From Proteobacteria bacterium HN_bin10 (GTDB lineage Bacteria > Pseudomonadota > Alphaproteobacteria > Caulobacterales > Aquidulcibacteraceae): 43,499 nt of DNA. The translations under genes and the position numbers were made by a program. This document shows, piece after piece, positions 14,082 through 21,862 of this stretch (positions are counted from its first letter, which is position 1; each line of letters opens with the position of its first letter). The stretch is taken from the NCBI GenBank assembly GCA_002083515.1, contig LWDN01000084.1, forward strand, positions 1 to 43,499. The letters are read 5' to 3'. The notes below the pieces were generated by a model. The model did no database searches. It was not told where the DNA came from and worked only from the letters and a program-made list of their open reading frames with translations.

Positions 14082-15780
14082 CGTTGTCGCGCACGCGGCC
14101 GACATAGAGCGCCATCGGCTCGCCACGGCCGATCGCCATGGCGCGCGCCGGCGGTTCGGCCGCCTCAAATCTCAGTCCGTGCGCTTCCAGCGCCGCCTCG
14201 GTGTCCGACAGCACGCGGCCTTCGACGATCATGCCGTCGCCGGCGCCCGCCTCTCTCGCAGCGTCGTCGGCCGATGCAAGGCGGATCGAGGTTTTGGTTA
14301 GAAAGACGATGCTCGGCTGCTCGTAACCGACGACCCAGAAGTTTCCGTCGTCGCTCGGTTGGATGCGGGTGCGCGCCATCACCGCCGCCGCCTCGCTGCT
14401 CGCCCAAAGGCCGCGCGCCTCGGGCAGCAACCGCTCGCGCAAGCTGAAGGAGAAGATTAGCGCACAGCCCACGAGCGCAGCGGCGCGCGCGGCCGGATGG
14501 CGAACCAAGAGCAAAACCGCCGTCGCCGCGCTAAGCGTCAACACGCCGATCAAGGCGGTGGCGACGGCGCGCCGAAGCCCCGCGTCGGCAAGCCCGCCCG
14601 GCATGAAGGCCGATGCCGTCGCCATGAGCCCGACGATGACCGCGCCGGCGACCAGGAAGACGACGACGCCGGCGGGATGTGTTGTCCGCCAGCGCGCGCG
14701 CGCCAGCATCAAGCCTGCGCCGCATAAGAGCGCAATCGCGGGATAGGTCGGCAGCGTGTAGTGAACGAGCTTGGCCGGCATCAACTCGAAGAACGCGAAT
14801 GCCGGCGCCGCCCAGGCGATCAGGAAACGATAGGGCGCCTGCGCCTCGTTGTTCGCTCCAGCGCGCAGCGCGCCCCAGCCGATGCGCAGCGCCGCGGGCA
14901 ATGCGTAGGTCGCGGGAAAGATCAAAACCGGCAACAGCAGCAGGTAGTAGCCAGGCATGCCGCCGTGCGCGTGATGGCCGCCCACGATCTTGGGGCCGAT
15001 CTCCCGCAACAAGAGTTCGGAGAAGAACCGGCCTTCCGTCGCCGCGCCGATGGCGATCAGCCAAGGCGTGACAATCAATGCCGCGACGGCCGGGCCTAGC
15101 CAGAAAGCCAAGGGCTGCATCCATGCCGCACGCCGCTCCCAGAGCGCCAACGTCAGAAGCGTCAGCCCGACCACCACCGGCGTCACCGGGCCTTTCACGA
15201 GAATGCCGCAAGCGATGGCGCTCCAGAAGATGAGCGCAATCAGCCGCGGCCGCCTTGTTCCCACGCGCAATTGCGCGAGCGCCGCCAGCGCCAGCGCGGT
15301 GAAGCCGGTCATCACCGCATCAGTCTTGGCCAACATGCCCTCGATGCCGGCCAAGAGCCCCACGGCGAAAAGCGCCGCGCCGATGAAGCTTGCGCGCGCG
15401 CCGAGCAAAATTGTGCCGGCCCAGAGTGTCGCCAGACTCGCGAGCACGAGGCCCAGCACTGAAGGCAAACGGTAAGGCCAGATCGTGTTGAGACGATCCG
15501 TAAACGGTTGCATCGCGTTGACGGACGCCGCCTGCAGCCAATGGATGCCGACGGGCTTGCGGTTGCGCTCCATGTCCTGAATGCGGATGCGCACGTAATC
15601 GCCGGTCTCGATCATCTGCCGCGTCGCCTGGGCGAAGCGGGCTTCGTCAATATCGGTTACCGGCACGCGCGCGGCGCCCATGAGCCCGGAGACGAGCGCG
15701 AGCAGGCCGATCAATACATAAGCGCGCCATCCGCGTGCGAACTGATCGAACAGGCTTGGGGGAGCGGCTGGCGGTGGCAT
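14041..15780 (-). CDS. ArnT-like (GT39/GT83) integral membrane glycosyltransferase
   Basis: A 579-residue polytopic inner-membrane transferase of the ArnT/dolichyl-phosphate-mannose mannosyltransferase superfamily, which uses polyprenyl-phosphate sugars on the periplasmic side. The N-terminal loop carries DIDEARFAQATRQMIETGDY, the conserved acidic catalytic segment of the family, followed by RNRKPVGIHWLQAASV. About twelve hydrophobic helices follow, then a soluble C-terminal domain (from about residue 480). A GT2 enzyme at 16606 could supply the lipid-linked sugar donor. The acceptor (lipid A, protein or polysaccharide) cannot be decided. The start at 15780 is ATG. Confidence 0.88.
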   Translation of the reverse strand: MPPPAAPPSLFDQFARGWRAYVLIGLLALVSGLMGAARVPVTDIDEARFAQATRQMIETGDYVRIRIQDMERNRKPVGIHWLQAASVNAMQPFTDRLNTIWPYRLPSVLGLVLASLATLWAGTILLGARASFIGAALFAVGLLAGIEGMLAKTDAVMTGFTALALAALAQLRVGTRRPRLIALIFWSAIACGILVKGPVTPVVVGLTLLTLALWERRAAWMQPLAFWLGPAVAALIVTPWLIAIGAATEGRFFSELLLREIGPKIVGGHHAHGGMPGYYLLLLPVLIFPATYALPAALRIGWGALRAGANNEAQAPYRFLIAWAAPAFAFFELMPAKLVHYTLPTYPAIALLCGAGLMLARARWRTTHPAGVVVFLVAGAVIVGLMATASAFMPGGLADAGLRRAVATALIGVLTLSAATAVLLLVRHPAARAAALVGCALIFSFSLRERLLPEARGLWASSEAAAVMARTRIQPSDDGNFWVVGYEQPSIVFLTKTSIRLASADDAAREAGAGDGMIVEGRVLSDTEAALEAHGLRFEAAEPPARAMAIGRGEPMALYVGRVRDNVSGEAADVPPRTP

Positions 15781-15931
15781 CTTGTTACCGCGCGCTCCTT
15801 GAATTTGTCCGGCAAATCGGCATACTAGTAAGACATCCCGCCCCCGGCAGTACGTTCATGGCGTCGTTTATCGAACCGTGAGCCGATCCCGGGGGCATCT
15901 TTTTTCTGACCATCATTGGGCTAAGTGCGTG

Positions 15932-16603
15932 ATGCCAACAGCCATCTTTGTCGATGCCGGATACTTCCTGAAGCGCTTTCCGAAACTCTACCCAACCAAA
16001 CCAGCGAACGATCCTGCGATTGTCGCAAAAACCCTCCATGAGATGGCGCTCGATCACCTGACGCAACGAGGGGATGCCGAGCGCAAGGATCTCTACCGCA
16101 TCTTCGTCTACGACTGCCCGCCATTGGCAAAGAAAGCGCAGTTCCCTGTTTCGAAACGTCCCATAGATTTCAGCAAAACGGGAACCGCGGTGTTCAGGGC
16201 GAGTCTGCATGCCGAACTCAAGTGCTTGCGGAAGATTGCGCTGCGCTTGGGTCGTCTTCAGGACCTCGGAGGTTGGAAGCTCAAGCCTCGCGTGCTGGAC
16301 GATTTGACAAAGGGTCGCCGCAAATTCGAGGACGTGAGCGACGAGGATTATTCATACGACGTGCGCCAGAAAGGTACGGACATGAAGATCGGGTTGGATA
16401 TCGCGTCAGTGGCGTACAAGAGACAGGTTGACCAGATCGTATTGATTGCGGGCGATGCCGACTTTGTCCCCGCGGCAAAGTTGGCGAGACGGGAGGGGAT
16501 CGACTTCATCCTTGACCCAATGTGGAATGCGATCCCGCCGGATTTGCACGAACACATAGACGGGCTTCGATCGACGTCTCCACGCCCGCGGTCGAGTGTT
16601 TGA
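15932..16603 (+). CDS. NYN-domain (PIN-like) putative nuclease
   Basis: A 223-residue protein with the NYN/LabA-like PIN-fold nuclease pattern. An Asp follows the first strand (TAIFVDAGYFLKRF, Asp8), with a central KGTDMKIGLDIASVA and a late LIAGDADFVPAAKLARREGI; together these give the acidic metal site typical of RNA-cleaving NYN proteins. The ATG at 15932 gives the family start, although the frame opens earlier. The gene is clearly less GC-rich than those around it and separates two glycosylation genes, suggesting acquisition. Similar stand-alone NYN genes occur in defence islands, but no other defence gene is adjacent. Its stop overlaps a possible TTG start of the next gene. Confidence 0.85.
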   Translation: MPTAIFVDAGYFLKRFPKLYPTKPANDPAIVAKTLHEMALDHLTQRGDAERKDLYRIFVYDCPPLAKKAQFPVSKRPIDFSKTGTAVFRASLHAELKCLRKIALRLGRLQDLGGWKLKPRVLDDLTKGRRKFEDVSDEDYSYDVRQKGTDMKIGLDIASVAYKRQVDQIVLIAGDADFVPAAKLARREGIDFILDPMWNAIPPDLHEHIDGLRSTSPRPRSSV

Positions 16604-16605
16604 GC

Positions 16606-17337
16606 GTGGCCGAGAACATCGAATTCAGCGTGGTGGTTCCCGTCATGAACGAGGAGGGCAACGCCGCTGCTTTGGCGCGCGAGATCGCCGCCGCGCTCGA
16701 CGGGCGCTCCTACGAGATGATTTTCGTCGATGACGCGAGCCGCGACGACACCCGCGCCGAACTGGCGGCGCTGAAGGCCGAGCTTCCGGCGCTGCGTCTG
16801 TTGGGACACCGCAACAATTCCGGGCAAAGCCGCGCCGTGCGCAGCGGCGTGCTGGCGGCGCGGGCGCCGGTGGTCGGCACGCTCGATGGCGACGGCCAGA
16901 ACGATCCCGCCGATCTCCCCAGGTTGTTGGCCAAACTCATGCGGCCGGAAGCGCCGGCGAATCTCGGCATGGTGGCGGGCATCCGCACCAAAAGGCAGGA
17001 CGGCTGGAGCAAGCGCGCCGCCTCCCGCATCGCCAACAGCATTCGCCAGGCGGCGCTGAAGGATGGCGCGACCGATAGCGGTTCAGGCGTCAAAGTGTTC
17101 AAACGAGAGGCTTTTTTGCGCCTGCCTTACTTCGATCACATGCACCGGTTTATGGCTGCTCTGATGTTGCGCGAAGGCTATGCAGTCGAGTTTTTGGACG
17201 TTAATCATCGACAGCGGAGCGCCGGTCGCTCGAAATACACGAATCTCGGCAGACTGGCCGCGAACATGACGGACCTCTGGGGCGTCATGTGGCTCAGGAG
17301 CCGGGCGCGTTTGCCGGGTGGGACAGACGAGCTATGA
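16606..17337 (+). CDS. GT2 polyprenyl-phosphate sugar transferase (DPM1-like)
   Basis: Family 2 glycosyltransferase resembling dolichol/undecaprenyl-phosphate mannosyl- or glucosyltransferases, which make lipid-linked sugars for membrane transferases. Features in order are EFSVVVPVMNEEGNAAALA, then MIFVDDASRDDT with the nucleotide-binding Asp pair. The metal-binding GTLDGDGQNDPADLPRL follows, then GSGVKVFKREAF and the signature QRSAGRSKY near the end. The start is GTG 16606 or TTG 16600 (overlapping the NYN stop); upstream codons in frame encode unlikely sequence. The ArnT-like protein at 14041 is a plausible user of its product (inference). The next small membrane gene follows closely. Confidence 0.86.
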   Translation: MAENIEFSVVVPVMNEEGNAAALAREIAAALDGRSYEMIFVDDASRDDTRAELAALKAELPALRLLGHRNNSGQSRAVRSGVLAARAPVVGTLDGDGQNDPADLPRLLAKLMRPEAPANLGMVAGIRTKRQDGWSKRAASRIANSIRQAALKDGATDSGSGVKVFKREAFLRLPYFDHMHRFMAALMLREGYAVEFLDVNHRQRSAGRSKYTNLGRLAANMTDLWGVMWLRSRARLPGGTDEL

Positions 17338-17414
17338 GCAGAGATCCGCTGAGCGCGACAGGTTTGGCTGCAGCCGCGAGTAGAAATCGCCGGCCTGCAA
17401 ATACGGGGGGCCCC

Positions 17415-17855
17415 ATGGGCGCTATTTTCAATGTCTTTCCGCTGATCCTGATCCCGGTCCTGACCTACAATATCTGGGCGTTCGGAGCGACGGCGGCCAA
17501 CAACGGCGACGGGGCCGCGGTGCGCCAGCATCTGCAGGATCCCTGGATCACCATGCCGATGGCGTCGGGCGCGCAATGGATCATCACGTTCGGCGACGTG
17601 ATGATGCTGCTGGCGCTGCTGCTGCTGTTCATCGAATTGCTGAAATCGACCTCGACCGGCACCGCCGCGATCTTCAATCACGCGCTGTCGATGCTGGTGT
17701 TCATCATCTGCCTGGTCGAGTTCCTGCTGCACCCGGCGTTCGCCACCAGCGTCTTCTTCGTGATCCTGGTGATGGCGCTCTTGGACGTGCTGGCCGGCGT
17801 GGTGGTGACGATCATTTCGGCCCGCCGCGACGTCGAGTTCGCGGGACAGAATTAG
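17415..17855 (+). CDS. Four-helix membrane protein, unknown
   Basis: A 146-residue membrane protein I cannot assign. ATG 17415 follows a strong purine run (GGGGGG) and gives MGAIFNVFPLILIPVLTYNI. An alternative ATG at 17334 overlaps the GT2 stop (ATGA) but would add 27 non-hydrophobic residues. Hydrophobic segments lie at about 5-24, 55-80 (WIITFGDVMMLLALLLLFIE), 92-112 and 115-138. The short connecting loops suggest no soluble domain. It is co-directional with and close to the polyprenyl-phosphate GT2 gene, so a role in glycan lipid handling is possible but unsupported by motif. Confidence 0.75.
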   Translation: MGAIFNVFPLILIPVLTYNIWAFGATAANNGDGAAVRQHLQDPWITMPMASGAQWIITFGDVMMLLALLLLFIELLKSTSTGTAAIFNHALSMLVFIICLVEFLLHPAFATSVFFVILVMALLDVLAGVVVTIISARRDVEFAGQN

Positions 17856-17927
17856 GCAATCGGAATCCGGCAGTCGGCAGTCGTTTCAGGCGCCTTACGA
17901 CTGCCTATTGCCGACTGCCGACTGCCG
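17856..17927. terminator. Inverted repeat after membrane-protein gene
   Basis: CGGCAGTCGGCAGTCG at 17868-17883 is matched exactly by its reverse complement CGACTGCCGACTGCCG at 17912-17927. The 28-base spacer itself holds a further GACTGCC copy. The long stem right after the stop at 17855 would form a strong RNA hairpin. The internal repetition of GGCAGTC suggests a dispersed repeat sequence used as a terminator. Confidence 0.65.
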
Positions 17928-18008
17928 TCAAAGGCACCACATCCCCAGCGTCAGGGCGATGGTGAAGTCGAGCCAGCGGCCGAATCGGGGAATGATGAAC
18001 GCGGACAT
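17928..18008 (-). CDS. Possible 26-residue membrane peptide
   Basis: A short frame from ATG 18006-18008 to TGA 17928-17930 encodes MSAFIIPRFGRWLDFTIALT plus LGMWCL, with a basic start and one hydrophobic segment. No good ribosome binding site is visible, and I know no relative. It is listed because the intergenic stretch holds nothing else; it may be noise. Confidence 0.22.
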   Translation of the reverse strand: MSAFIIPRFGRWLDFTIALTLGMWCL

Positions 18009-18065
18009 GGGGTAAGCGCCGGCTTGCAGGTTTGGCGCCGGGCCTTGTTTGTGCGGTGGTGGTGA

Positions 18066-18398
18066 ATGGCGCTTTTCTTCGATGCCGATTGGTTCGACCG
18101 CCGACTGAGTGAGCGCGGGCTCGACCGCGTCGGCCTGGGCGTCGCCGCCGGGATCGAGCGTGGCGAACTGCATCGCATCTTCACCAACGAACGCGCGCCG
18201 ACGCCCGAGGAGATGGCCGAGTTCGCGCGCGTGCTCGAAACCGATCTCTTGGAAATAACCATACGCTGCGGCGTCGCTGTGCGCCAATCGCCGCCCGATG
18301 CCGATCATGGCGATCGCATCGAGAGCATAGAGGCGCGGCTCGACGCCATCGATACCTGGCTGGCTGAATTCGAGGCGTCGAAGAAGAAGGCCGGCTGA
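18066..18398 (+). CDS. Small HTH (XRE-like) putative regulator
   Basis: A 110-residue protein. The first 60 residues read like an XRE/Cro-type helix-turn-helix: DRRLSERGLDRVGLGVAAGIERGELHRIFTN, then PTPEEMAEFARVLETDLLEI, where the 'RG....A..A.I.R..L.R.F' spacing matches the recognition-helix arrangement. The C-terminal 30 residues (DRIESIEARLDAIDTWLAEFEASKKK) should form a helix or coiled coil for dimerisation. The target is unknown. It converges on a small gene at 18477-18710, with a GC-rich hairpin between them. Confidence 0.68.
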   Translation: MALFFDADWFDRRLSERGLDRVGLGVAAGIERGELHRIFTNERAPTPEEMAEFARVLETDLLEITIRCGVAVRQSPPDADHGDRIESIEARLDAIDTWLAEFEASKKKAG

Positions 18399-18410
18399 AA
18401 ATTGGGGAGT

Positions 18411-18463
18411 TGGAACGCGGGCCTCCGGCCCGCATGCGCGCCAGAGGCGCGCGATCCAACCTG
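18411..18463. terminator. Palindromic GC-rich segment between convergent genes
   Basis: TTGGAACGCGGGCCTCCGGC, then CCGCATGCGCGCCAGAGGCG, then CGCGATCCAA. It holds two stems, GCGGGCCTCCGGCCCGC (perfect, three-base loop) and GCGCGCCAGAGGCGCGC, inside TTGGA/TCCAA ends. It is placed to terminate transcription from both sides and may also be a dispersed repeat. Confidence 0.6.
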
Positions 18464-18476
18464 CTTATCGTTGAGC

Positions 18477-18710
18477 TCAGGCCCGCACGTTCACCACGAC
18501 GCCCGCGCGCAGGCCGGGCATCGCCGGTGCGTAACCATGCGCGATAACCACTTCCGGTTTGGCGATCTGATTGACCAGCGTCGCCGCGAACAGCGGATCG
18601 AGCCGCATCCGCGCCGCGCGCCGGTCGCTGGCGCGCCGGTCGGCCCGGCGCTGTTCGCCGATTTCAACGAAATCGGCGTCGATGGCGTGGGCTGAGGCGG
18701 CGGCGCTCAT
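18477..18710 (-). CDS. Small hypothetical protein
   Basis: A 77-residue frame from ATG 18710. It has an Arg-rich middle (RRADRRASDRRAARMRLDP) followed by LFAATLVNQIAKPEVVIAHG and a closing GLRAGVVVNVRA. It has no signal peptide or membrane segment. I do not know a function. The composed character of the second half, and placement between a hairpin terminator and a divergent promoter region, favour a real gene. It is divergent from the 43-residue secreted peptide at 18798. Confidence 0.5.
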   Translation of the reverse strand: MSAAASAHAIDADFVEIGEQRRADRRASDRRAARMRLDPLFAATLVNQIAKPEVVIAHGYAPAMPGLRAGVVVNVRA

Positions 18711-18746
18711 GAGCGCGAGCCGTGCATTTCACGTGCCAAACGAAAA

Positions 18747-18760
18747 TTAACCGCTTAACC
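18747..18760. promoter_or_regulatory. TTAACC direct repeat in a divergent intergenic region
   Basis: TTAACC occurs at 18747-18752 and again at 18755-18760, in a short AT-rich patch (the most AT-rich of this intergenic region) between the divergent starts at 18710 and 18798. It resembles half-sites of alphaproteobacterial cell-cycle regulators, but the spacing does not match the CtrA consensus TTAA-N7-TTAA. Confidence 0.3.
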
Positions 18761-18797
18761 TTGGCCGCGAGGGACAAGGCGTTTGGGGCGGGGACCG

Positions 18798-18929
18798 ATG
18801 CGGGTCTTGGTGCTGATCTTGGTTTTGACCGCCGCTTGTCCGGCGTGGGCCCAAAGCAGCGGACCTTTTCCAGACTCCTATGCCGAACGCGCCCGCGCGC
18901 TGATCGCGCAACGGGAGGCGATGCGATGA
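18798..18929 (+). CDS. Small secreted protein, 43 residues
   Basis: ATG 18798 to TGA 18929 encodes MRVLVLILVLTAACPAWAQS and a short mature tail (SGPFPDSYAERARALIAQRE, then AMR). The leader is a convincing signal peptide with an AWA-Q cleavage site, leaving about 25 residues in the periplasm. It precedes the TIR gene at 19098 on the same strand, separated by one palindromic repeat, so it may be the first gene of that locus. The small size limits confidence. Confidence 0.5.
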   Translation: MRVLVLILVLTAACPAWAQSSGPFPDSYAERARALIAQREAMR

Positions 18930-18940
18930 GCGGGCGCAAA

Positions 18941-18985
18941 CTCCCCCTCCCCGCGCGGGGAGGGGGCAGGGGGTGGGGTGAACCT
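18941..18985 (+). repeat. GC-rich palindromic repeat, family C, single copy
   Basis: CTCCCCCTCCCCGCGCGGGG followed by AGGGGGCAGGGGGTGGGGTG. The same sequence recurs at 27329-27368 and, slightly changed, at 41766-41808. Here it lies between the 43-residue gene and the TIR gene, with no inverted partner nearby. Confidence 0.88.
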
Positions 18986-19097
18986 CCGCACTCTCAGATG
19001 TGTGCGCCGGCGCTCCATAGGTCGAGCGAACTCCCGCGCGACTCCGCGTCTTCCCACCCCTTCTCTCCGTCCTCGGCAAAGGGATATCGGAGCGTCC

Positions 19098-20018
19098 ATG
19101 GCTGACATCTTCATCTCCTACAAACGCGAAAATCAGGACGCGGTGCAGCGCATCGTGCAGGGTTTGCGCAATGCCGGGCTCTCGGTCTGGTGGGATCAGG
19201 ACATCGCGCCCGATGCGCCGTGGGAGCAGACGATCGAGAGCGAGCTTGAAAAGGCCAAGGTCGTCATCGTTGCTTGGAGTGAAGCGGCTGTCGCCAGCGA
19301 GAACGTCAAGGCCGAAGCGCGGCGCGCGCGCAATCAGGGCAAGCTGATTCAAATCTATGTCGAGCCGTGCGAGCCGCCACTGTTCTTCGGCGAGCGCCAA
19401 GGCGTCGATCTCTCGAACTGGAACGGCAATGCCGGCGACAATCGCTTCCAGGCCATCCTCACGGCGGTGCGCGCCATCCTGGCCGGCAAGCGCCCGCCGG
19501 AAGGCGTCGGCTATCGTCCGCGCCAGCGCGCGCCGTGGGCGAGCCTCACGGCGGCGTTCGTGCTGGTCTCGGCGGTGCTGGGTTTCATCTCCAATCTGGG
19601 CGGCGCCCGCGACGCGGTGTGTTCGCTTGCCGCCCTCAATCAACGCTGCATCGAGTGGAACTTGATCACGCCGCCGGCCCCGCCGCCGCTCGATCCCGCC
19701 GTGCTGCAAGAGGCGCTGGTGCGAAGCATCGAGGGCAGGTGGAGCCGCGGCGATCGTCCCGATTGCAGCATAGCCACAGAGTTCGCGGTCGCCCGCGATG
19801 AAAACGATGTCTATCGCATCCGCTCGGTTTCGCCGCCGGATTGGGACAGCACGATGCAGGTCGGCGCTATCGATGTGGAGCGCGGCATGGTCACCGCGAG
19901 CACGATACGTCCGGGTGAAAGCGGCGTGCGCGAGCAGTGGGAGTTCCATCCCAACGGCGATCTTATGCAAGTCATCGCGCCGAACGGCACGCCGACGCCG
20001 CTCGCGCGCTGCGAATGA
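19098..20018 (+). CDS. Membrane-anchored TIR-domain protein (TIR locus 1)
   Basis: A 306-residue protein with an N-terminal TIR domain (residues 1-130): DIFISYKRENQDAVQRIVQG, GLSVWWDQDIAPDAPWEQTI, VVIVAWSEAAVASENVKAEA. Bacterial TIR domains cleave NAD+ or make cyclic ADP-ribose signals. Glu73 (NVKAE) aligns with the catalytic glutamate, although the usual Trp four residues before it is Asn. A single membrane helix (about 147-168) follows, then a C-terminal domain of about 135 residues with strand-like repeats and cysteines, probably periplasmic. ATG 19098 is the start that fits the TIR fold. The following exported-protein gene begins 12 bases after the stop with a strong ribosome binding site, so they form an operon. 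Confidence 0.85.
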   Translation: MADIFISYKRENQDAVQRIVQGLRNAGLSVWWDQDIAPDAPWEQTIESELEKAKVVIVAWSEAAVASENVKAEARRARNQGKLIQIYVEPCEPPLFFGERQGVDLSNWNGNAGDNRFQAILTAVRAILAGKRPPEGVGYRPRQRAPWASLTAAFVLVSAVLGFISNLGGARDAVCSLAALNQRCIEWNLITPPAPPPLDPAVLQEALVRSIEGRWSRGDRPDCSIATEFAVARDENDVYRIRSVSPPDWDSTMQVGAIDVERGMVTASTIRPGESGVREQWEFHPNGDLMQVIAPNGTPTPLARCE

Positions 20019-20029
20019 GGAGGTGTGCG

Positions 20030-21793
20030 ATGAGAGCGGTTTTTCTCGCCATCGCCGTCTTTCTCGCGGCCCCGATCGCCTCGGCGCAGCCCGTCGGGCC
20101 CGAGTTGCAGAGTTCCGGATTGACCGTTGCGCAGGAACGGCAATTGCAGGCCGCGGTTCGCCGCGCGGCGCGGCGCGCCCAAGCGTCGGAGGCTGCGCTG
20201 ATCGCGGTCGCGCAACGCATGCTTGAGCTGCAGCAGAGCGAACGCGGCGCTGTCGACTTGCCGGCGCTGCTCGGCGCGCTCGATCGCCAAGCCTCGCGCG
20301 TGCGCGAACTGGAAACGCGTTTGTCCTTGCTCGAAGGCGGCGACCTCGAAACGGCGCGATTGCGCCAGCAGGCCGCCGCGGCGGTGGAAGAGGGCAGGCT
20401 GGCGGCCGCGGAAGCGCTGTTGCTGAGCGCCGGCGAGCGCGAGCTTGCCGCCGCGAGCGGGGCGATGGAGCGCGCGGCCTCCGCATTTGCCGCGAGCGCC
20501 CAGGCCGCCGAACTGCAATTCGCCTATAGCCGCTCGGCGCCGTTGTGGCGCAGAGCCGCCGAACTTGCGCAGGATCCGGCCCAGCGCTGGCGTTATCGCT
20601 TCGCGGAGGCGACCGCGCGCGCGCGGCCGGACGCGCCTTGCGATGACGATATGTGCCAGGCGCAGCTGGAGCCGTCAGGGGTCACCAGCATTTCTTTGGG
20701 CGCGGGCTACGACATGTTGCGCCAATCGGTGGAGATGCTGGAGCGCGAAGTGCTGCCGCTCGCCCCGCGCGAGCAGCGGCTTTCGGATTGGGCGGACACG
20801 CAGGCGGCGCTGGCCCGGCGCTATGGGCGCCTCTGCGACATGGGCGGCGGCGGCGAACGCACGGCCGAAGAATGCGCGTTGAGCTTGGCCGCTTTCGCCG
20901 CTTTGTTTGAGGCCCTGCCGGCTAGCGACGACCGCGTCCGGGACTCGCGCTGGCGCATGCGCAATCTGCTCAGCGTTTTTAGGATATCCGGCGACGCGGC
21001 AGTCCGGGATCGGGCGGATCGTGCGCTGGCGAGCGTCATCAATGCAAACGCCAGCGGCGATCGGCTCGTGCTGGGGAAAGCCCATGTGCTGCGCGGCGAC
21101 CTCGCATTGCTATCGAATGATGACGCGGGCCTAAGCCGCGGCATGGCGGAGCATCGCCGTGGCGCAGCAGTGTTGCGCGCCATTGGCGGCGACGACGCCG
21201 ATTGGGCTCGCAGCAGCGCCGCCGAAGCACAGAACCGTCTGGGCCGGCATCTGCAAGGCGTCGCGAACCAGCGCGGGGATGTCGCGCTCTGGCGCGAAGC
21301 GGCGAGTGCGTTCGAGGCGACATTGGCGCTCAGGCTTCCCGCCGCCGACGAGAACCGCGCGTTTGCCGCCTATCAGCTGGCGACGACGTTTCTGTTCTTG
21401 CAAGGGTTCGGCGAGCCGTTTCCGTTCGAACGATCCGTGCAGCTCCTGTCGAGCGCGCTCGAAATCTATCGCCGCGACGTCGACCCCGAACGCTGGGCCG
21501 TCATTCAGAACAATCTCGGGCGCTGTTACGAAATTCGCGGCAATGCGCTGCGGGCCCGGGGAGAGGGCGGAGACGCCGCCGCTTTCCAGGCCTCGATCGC
21601 GGCGTATGATTCCGCAGCTCAGCATTTTGGCGCCGCGTTGGAGATCTGGACGCCGGGCCATGCCAATTACGCGGTGGCGCAGGCCAACCTGTCTCGGGTG
21701 CAGCAGCGCAATTTTTTCCTCGCTCCCGCCTCCCCCGCTCCAGACCGCGCCTTGGAGCCTCCCGAACGCGCCGGTGTTCCTCGTAGGAATTGA
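20030..21793 (+). CDS. Exported helical/TPR-like protein, partner of TIR locus 1
   Basis: A 587-residue protein from ATG 20030, preceded by GAGGAGG. A signal peptide MRAVFLAIAVFLAAPIASAQ directs it out of the cytoplasm. The mature N-terminal third is coiled-coil-like (LTVAQERQLQAAVRRAARRA, LDRQASRVRELETRLSLLEG). The C-terminal half has helical repeats reminiscent of TPRs (WAVIQNNLGRCYEIRGNALR, AAYDSAAQHFGAALEIWTPG, YAVAQANLSRVQQRN). No enzymatic motif is seen. Coupling to a membrane-anchored TIR suggests that this protein senses or scaffolds on the periplasmic side and signals inward; this is inference. Confidence 0.82.
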   Translation: MRAVFLAIAVFLAAPIASAQPVGPELQSSGLTVAQERQLQAAVRRAARRAQASEAALIAVAQRMLELQQSERGAVDLPALLGALDRQASRVRELETRLSLLEGGDLETARLRQQAAAAVEEGRLAAAEALLLSAGERELAAASGAMERAASAFAASAQAAELQFAYSRSAPLWRRAAELAQDPAQRWRYRFAEATARARPDAPCDDDMCQAQLEPSGVTSISLGAGYDMLRQSVEMLEREVLPLAPREQRLSDWADTQAALARRYGRLCDMGGGGERTAEECALSLAAFAALFEALPASDDRVRDSRWRMRNLLSVFRISGDAAVRDRADRALASVINANASGDRLVLGKAHVLRGDLALLSNDDAGLSRGMAEHRRGAAVLRAIGGDDADWARSSAAEAQNRLGRHLQGVANQRGDVALWREAASAFEATLALRLPAADENRAFAAYQLATTFLFLQGFGEPFPFERSVQLLSSALEIYRRDVDPERWAVIQNNLGRCYEIRGNALRARGEGGDAAAFQASIAAYDSAAQHFGAALEIWTPGHANYAVAQANLSRVQQRNFFLAPASPAPDRALEPPERAGVPRRN

Positions 21794-21862
21794 ACGGCTA
21801 TTGCGCCGTTGGCGGCGGTTCGCCAACGTTGCGTCGAGAGTTTAAGTCCGCCGGGCTAGGAG

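Noticed and set aside
18747..20486. 579-codon open frame on the minus strand opposite the first TIR gene
   Set aside because: It is Arg/Ala-rich with no domain pattern and lies exactly antisense to two genes with recognised features; it is a GC-rich shadow frame.
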